Assembly (NCBI RefSeq): GCF_022458985.1
Contig: NC_061783.1
Coordinates: forward strand, 15,755,913-15,819,912
Direction: 5' to 3'
Length of the DNA: 64,000 nucleotides
Source: Mugil cephalus
Lineage: Eukaryota > Chordata > Actinopteri > Mugiliformes > Mugilidae
Part shown: positions 60,060-64,000 of the stretch, piece by piece
How the letters are laid out: each line of letters begins with the position of its first letter
Numbering within the stretch: the stretch's first letter is position 1
Position numbers and translations under genes: made by a program
The notes under the pieces: model-generated
What the model was told of the DNA's origin: nothing
The model's database searches: none
The model's input: only the letters and a program-made list of their open reading frames with translations

Positions 60060-60228
60060 AACAACCCCACCTCCCCCCTCCTCTCTCTCTCTCTCTAAGC
60101 TTTAATTAGGCTGTGATGCTGTATTTCATAATCATGTCTGTCTTACCCACGTTTAACGATAATGAAAAGTAGGGCTTCTAGCATTTCTTAGAAACTATCA
60201 TAGGCACACTCACCTGTTCTTTGCAAGA

Positions 60229-60380
60229 GTGAAAACAAATGCATTATATATATGTATATATACATACACATATACATATGTAGTTATTGTATTGTTTTAA
60301 GAAACTGAGAGAGCTGTTGATTCAACTGTGTTTTAATTCTGAAGGCCGCAGTTTGCTTCTACTATTTTGACAACCCTATT
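60229..60380 (+). repeat. Dispersed repeat, copy B
   Basis: It carries the same ordered blocks as copy A at 46,124-46,330 (GTGAAAACAAATGCATT, CTGTTGATTCAACTG, TTTTGACA) with comparable spacing, plus a TATATATGTATATATACATA insert. Confidence 0.5.
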
Positions 60381-60819
60381 TTAGTCACTGGACGACGGCA
60401 CCACGCAGTACAGCCTGTATTAAAATACAGTTGGATTATCACCTTTCTTTAGACATAAAGCACAACATAAGCACATAACAGTCCCGAAGGCTGGTGCACT
60501 TCAGGACAGCGATGTTAGAATGTGTTTGTTTTTCAGTAGCGCTTCTAACAAACTTGCGAGTTACATACGTCACATCACTAATACATTCACATCATTTTGT
60601 ATGTTACTTGATTTGTTGTGTTTACATTCCATCAGTCATATTATCATACTCAGTCGTTGAGAAACAGGCTCTGTGAAAAAAAAAAGTGGTGTAATCATTG
60701 TTTTCCTGAAACTGTTGTTCCTTTATATTTATTAGAAGGCTGCACATGCGACCCGATATAGAAATGTCTGAGCACACGCCCGCTGCCGCGTGCTGTTCCT
60801 CGTCTTCTCAACGCCACAC

Positions 60820-61020
60820 CACCCACACGTGCATTCGCCGGAGACGTACACGCGCGCCGTCCAATCCCGGCGTCCGACGCCGCTGATTGGTCGAGCGTCC
60901 GAGCCAGTGACGAAAGAGCGAGCGTCTCCTCGGCCAATCGTGGCTCCGTCCCAGCTCCTCCGCACGTGTATAGTAGCTCTGAGGGTACTGTTTGTCCAGG
61001 TTGCAGGAGACTTGCCTAGG
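60820..61020 (+). promoter_or_regulatory. ciart proximal promoter with two E-boxes and three CCAAT boxes
   Basis: A GC-rich block. Canonical CACGTG E-boxes lie at 60,826-60,831 and 60,963-60,968. CCAAT boxes lie at 60,861-60,865, 60,886-60,890 (reverse, ATTGG) and 60,934-60,938. CLOCK/BMAL1 drive CIART through E-boxes in mammals. The transcription start is probably between about 60,970 and 61,080. Confidence 0.6.
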
Positions 61021-61177
61021 ACTGTAGGCGAAAGAGGAGCGGAGACACAAGTGACCAAGGAGGACTGAGCTGGATAACAGGACACGGAGCCGAGCTCACA
61101 AATAGAGCCGTAATTTGTTCGTACAGTTTAAACAGCGTTTTTTAAATTTGGGAATCTATCTCTGCTTTCACCATAAG
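61000..61177 (+). other. ciart: Putative ciart non-coding exon 1
   Basis: A good donor AAG|GTAAGA ends an exon at 61,177. The next exon starts exactly at the ATG (acceptor AG at 62,581-62,582), so this exon would be wholly 5' UTR. The 5' limit is estimated from promoter motifs only. Confidence 0.5.
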
Positions 61178-62582
61178 GTAAGATATATTTCCCCTTATTT
61201 TATCTACAAAAATACTTTGTCAATGCTTCAAAAGGAAATTCTAGTGCTACAGCGGCACTACTTCACGCACCATCGCAGTAATAAAACAAGAGAAAGTCCA
61301 CACAGCGTATCATACGTAAAAAATAAATAAATAAGTATAAATAAATAAACATATTAATACAGTATTGGGGATAAAAACAATTGCACACTTTGGATTAAAA
61401 AAAAGATCGTTAAAAGACTTAATTTTTTATTTTTTTTTTTTAACTATTGTGCACATGGGCTAAAATATATATATATATATATTTATTTAAGTAATTTGAG
61501 AAGTGTAAACTCTGGAAATAATTGAAAGGATGGAAACAGTCCCACTGGCCTATCCCCAGCTGGGACGGTCTGATCACAACCTGATGCTGTCAACACACTT
61601 GGTCATATGCTAATTATGTACTTAAGGATGTTTCTTTTATGTGCAACTAAGCTCCTATGACCGAGCAATTTCCCTTGTAGATCATTAGAGCATATGTAAG
61701 TCTAAGTCTATTAGTTTTAGACGTTAGACGTTATTTTCTGACTAGAAACCCCGTTTAAATAAAATAAAATAAATTTAGTTTTTATTTTGTCCCGTGTGCC
61801 TTCGCCACCCAGCTGAGTAACTATCAGGGTATCGTGTTTGTAACACTACTACAGTAATTTCCAAGATGTTTCTCCAAACTAAGACCGTCTCCAGCTAAAA
61901 CCTGTTCACTGAAACCAAACACAGCTACGGGCGGTGGATTTTTTTTTTTTTAAAGGGAACTGCTCTGATTACAGTGTGTGTTCATGGCACTCGTGGACTT
62001 GGCACTGCACGACCTGACTTACTTAACGTGTAAGTGCTGGTACCTTGTGTACTTTCACGCAGCGTGATAATCTATCAAAGTTGATCATTGGCTTATTTCT
62101 TACCTTGATTATATCGAGCTTGTGCAGACCTGTTAAACACAACACTGGCATCTCTTGACAACATCTGTGCGACAGGAAACTGATGTAAACAGTTTCTTTA
62201 TGTAGAAATGCTATATAATAAGGTCTTTGTATTGTCATGTCACACAATTAGTTGGATAAGTAATATAATACAAGCCCCTTTGTTCTATGAAATCAACAAT
62301 GCTGATGTTCTTTTGTCTATCATGTATCAATATCCTTTGAACTACAAATTAAGAAAATACTGGGATTAGTAAAGTATCTATCTAATCTAATCTAAATGTA
62401 CCTTTTATTTAGCCTAAATCAGATTGCATTAAATGCTCTCAAGAAAAAAATAAGGAATTTCTTAAAGGTGATACTTAGGGACACAAACAAATATGCAGTA
62501 TATTTGTAATATAACACATAACCGTAGCTGTATCATGTATCAGTTCAAAACAATGTCAATTGAACGTCCTTGTCTCCAACAG

Positions 62583-64000
62583 ATGAATTCACTGGGCTGT
62601 TCTTCCAAATGGCCTTCTTACGACTCGCTGCCCTCCACCTCGAGCTTCCTCCTCAGCGAAAGTGAGCAAACCGAGGACGAGGCAGACATCTTCTCAGAGG
62701 GCGAGGACAGCGGAACAAGGAAGTGTGGCTCGGTTGGTGACAGACTTTCTGGCCTTGATTTTCCAACTCATCCCGATCACTCGAGGTCTAAACGTGACCA
62801 GTCTGAACGTTGCTCTGACATAGGAAAACACACCGACCCGTCCTCACCCGCCGGAGCCGCCACGTTACTGTCATCGTCAGCGACAGCCGGGGACTTGGCA
62901 TTCGCTCAGAAGGTGAGCATCCTGAAAGTGGCAGCTGGCTCGTTTTCGTCCGTCAAATAGCAGATCAGTTGTCAAAACTTGTCTTTCTTTTTTTCAGTGT
63001 GCCGATTTGCACAGATATATCCATCCGCTGCTTGAGCTCCTACATGGATTAAAGAGTGGGCGATTTGAGCGAGGTATGTGGATGCGCAATATGTAAATGA
63101 TCACAATTCATTGTGTCCTACCTTGAAATAAAACCACTACGCCTGTCTCTATTAATTTTTGGATGTTCTATGTGTACAGGTTTGACCAGTTTCCAGCAGA
63201 GCGTCGCCATAGACAGACTACAAAGAATCCTGGGAGTTTTACAGAAACCTGAAATGGGGTATGGCCGACATAAGACATTTTACACAATATGAAGCACATC
63301 TAACATAAATGGTAGTGAACTAGAGGGGTGCTTTCATTGTCGTTAATTCTTACTCCTTTTTTTCCCCCGCAGTGAGAAATATCTTCACAATGTGCTGCAG
63401 ATCGAGATGCTGCTCAAAACATGGTTCCCTCATGTGACCGTCGACGCGCCAAAACAGAGCACCGCTCCGAGATTCACGCCGCACTGGCGCCAGAATCAGC
63501 TCCACATCCCGGTCAAGGTGAGCGTCTGTCTGGATCTTCAGCGGTTTCGCAAGTGTGCATTAATCAAACCGTGGCTTTCATGACCCAAGGGTGTAAAACA
63601 AAAACGCAATAAAAATGTGAAAGCAAAAGCTGTATTGTTTTAAAGATTGGCAGGGCAGATTTGTAACAGCGAGATAAAGATGATACTGAGTTTGTGTGTT
63701 TGAACTCCTCTGACTTGTTCTATTTGCTCAACTGGTTTTACCTTCTTCCTATTGCAGAAAAGAAAAATGAGCTGGTTAGACCCCGATCACACGACCAAGC
63801 ATAGTAACCACCAACGTGGAAAGAGCGGCGGCGACGGCCACGTTACGCCCTCGCTCGACACCGCCTCCGCGTGTCTACCCGGGTCCCCGAAAAAACAGAA
63901 AATTCCAGCGGAGGAAACGGCCGAACCGACCGTGGACAGCTGCACGATCGGACACGGGTTTACAGACAGGACGTGCTCTTGGAGCAGGCCGGCGTGTTTA
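62583..64000 (+). CDS. ciart: Circadian-associated repressor of transcription (CIART/CHRONO), 3' incomplete
   Basis: Nuclear negative-loop clock protein; in mammals it binds BMAL1-CLOCK and represses E-box genes. Coding exons: 62583-62912, 62998-63073, 63180-63258, 63373-63517 and 63758 to beyond the right edge, 291 codons in view. The start ATG directly follows the acceptor AG. Residues 1-110 form a Ser-rich, acidic N-terminus (SESEQTEDEADIFSEGEDSG). The conserved helical core follows: FAQKCADLHRYIHPLLELLH, GRFERGLTSFQQSVAIDRLQ, RILGVLQKPEMGEKYLHNVL and LLKTWFPHV. The last exon has a basic SPKKQKIP stretch. The core matches mammalian CIART closely by eye. The C-terminal half is outside the window. 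Confidence 0.94.

Larger units (their letters stand above)
58200..60800. other. Spacer between mrps21 and ciart
   Basis: No further coding gene. It contains a (TC)n patch (about 59,766-59,791), a G35 homopolymer (59,907-59,941), tandem D-boxes (60,026-60,041), a C13 run (60,047-60,059), a second (CT)n patch (about 60,079-60,096), a TATA/CATA-rich repeat (60,244-60,280) and copy B of a dispersed repeat. Confidence 0.6.

Overview
The window is vertebrate nuclear DNA, most likely from a percomorph-type teleost. Genes are split by GT-AG introns, the proteins align by eye with human 1q21-q23 genes, and the spaces between genes are filled with fish-type DNA transposons (Tc1/mariner, hAT-like and MITE-like elements). 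No prokaryotic operons, CRISPR arrays or plasmid features are present.

Layout: (1) ash1l, minus strand, 141 to about 25.4 kb: 24 coding exons giving 2,938 complete codons of an ASH1-like H3K36 methyltransferase (AT-hooks, AWS-SET-postSET, bromodomain, PHD, BAH). Its last coding exon lies off the left edge. (2) A 4.4-kb repeat-rich gap (26.0-30.5 kb) with a hAT-like non-autonomous element, an inverted-repeat MITE and two Tc1-family relics of opposite orientation. (3) rnf115, minus strand, 30.9-35.6 kb: 9 exons, 296 aa, a zinc-ribbon plus RING-H2 E3 ubiquitin ligase. (4) scamp3, minus strand, 36.8-43.7 kb: 9 exons, 342 aa, a secretory carrier membrane protein. (5) A gene-poor stretch (44-49.5 kb) with at least two inverted-repeat transposons, a long palindrome and an unexplained GC-richer island near 47.0-47.5 kb. 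(6) crabp2, minus strand, 49.5-54.1 kb: 4 exons, 142 aa, a retinoic-acid carrier. (7) mrps21, plus strand, 56.5-57.9 kb: 2 coding exons, 87 aa. (8) ciart (CHRONO), plus strand, about 61.0 kb to the right edge: one non-coding and at least five coding exons. It is cut by the window end.

The genes do not form one pathway. They are a conserved linkage group whose human relatives are spread over 1q21 (RNF115, MRPS21, CIART) and 1q22-q23 (SCAMP3, ASH1L, CRABP2). All exon borders below were set by hand from splice signals and reading phase; phases are consistent across every junction of the six genes.

No wholly new biological system is evident. The most interesting signals are regulatory. Two abutting perfect D-boxes about 1 kb upstream of ciart sit between a G35 run and a C13 run, with two perfect E-boxes close to the first exon. 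Others are CLEAR/E-box motifs at the scamp3 promoter, a pure 15-glycine tract inside ash1l, several MITE-like elements, and a 500-bp island at 47 kb with overlapping open frames.
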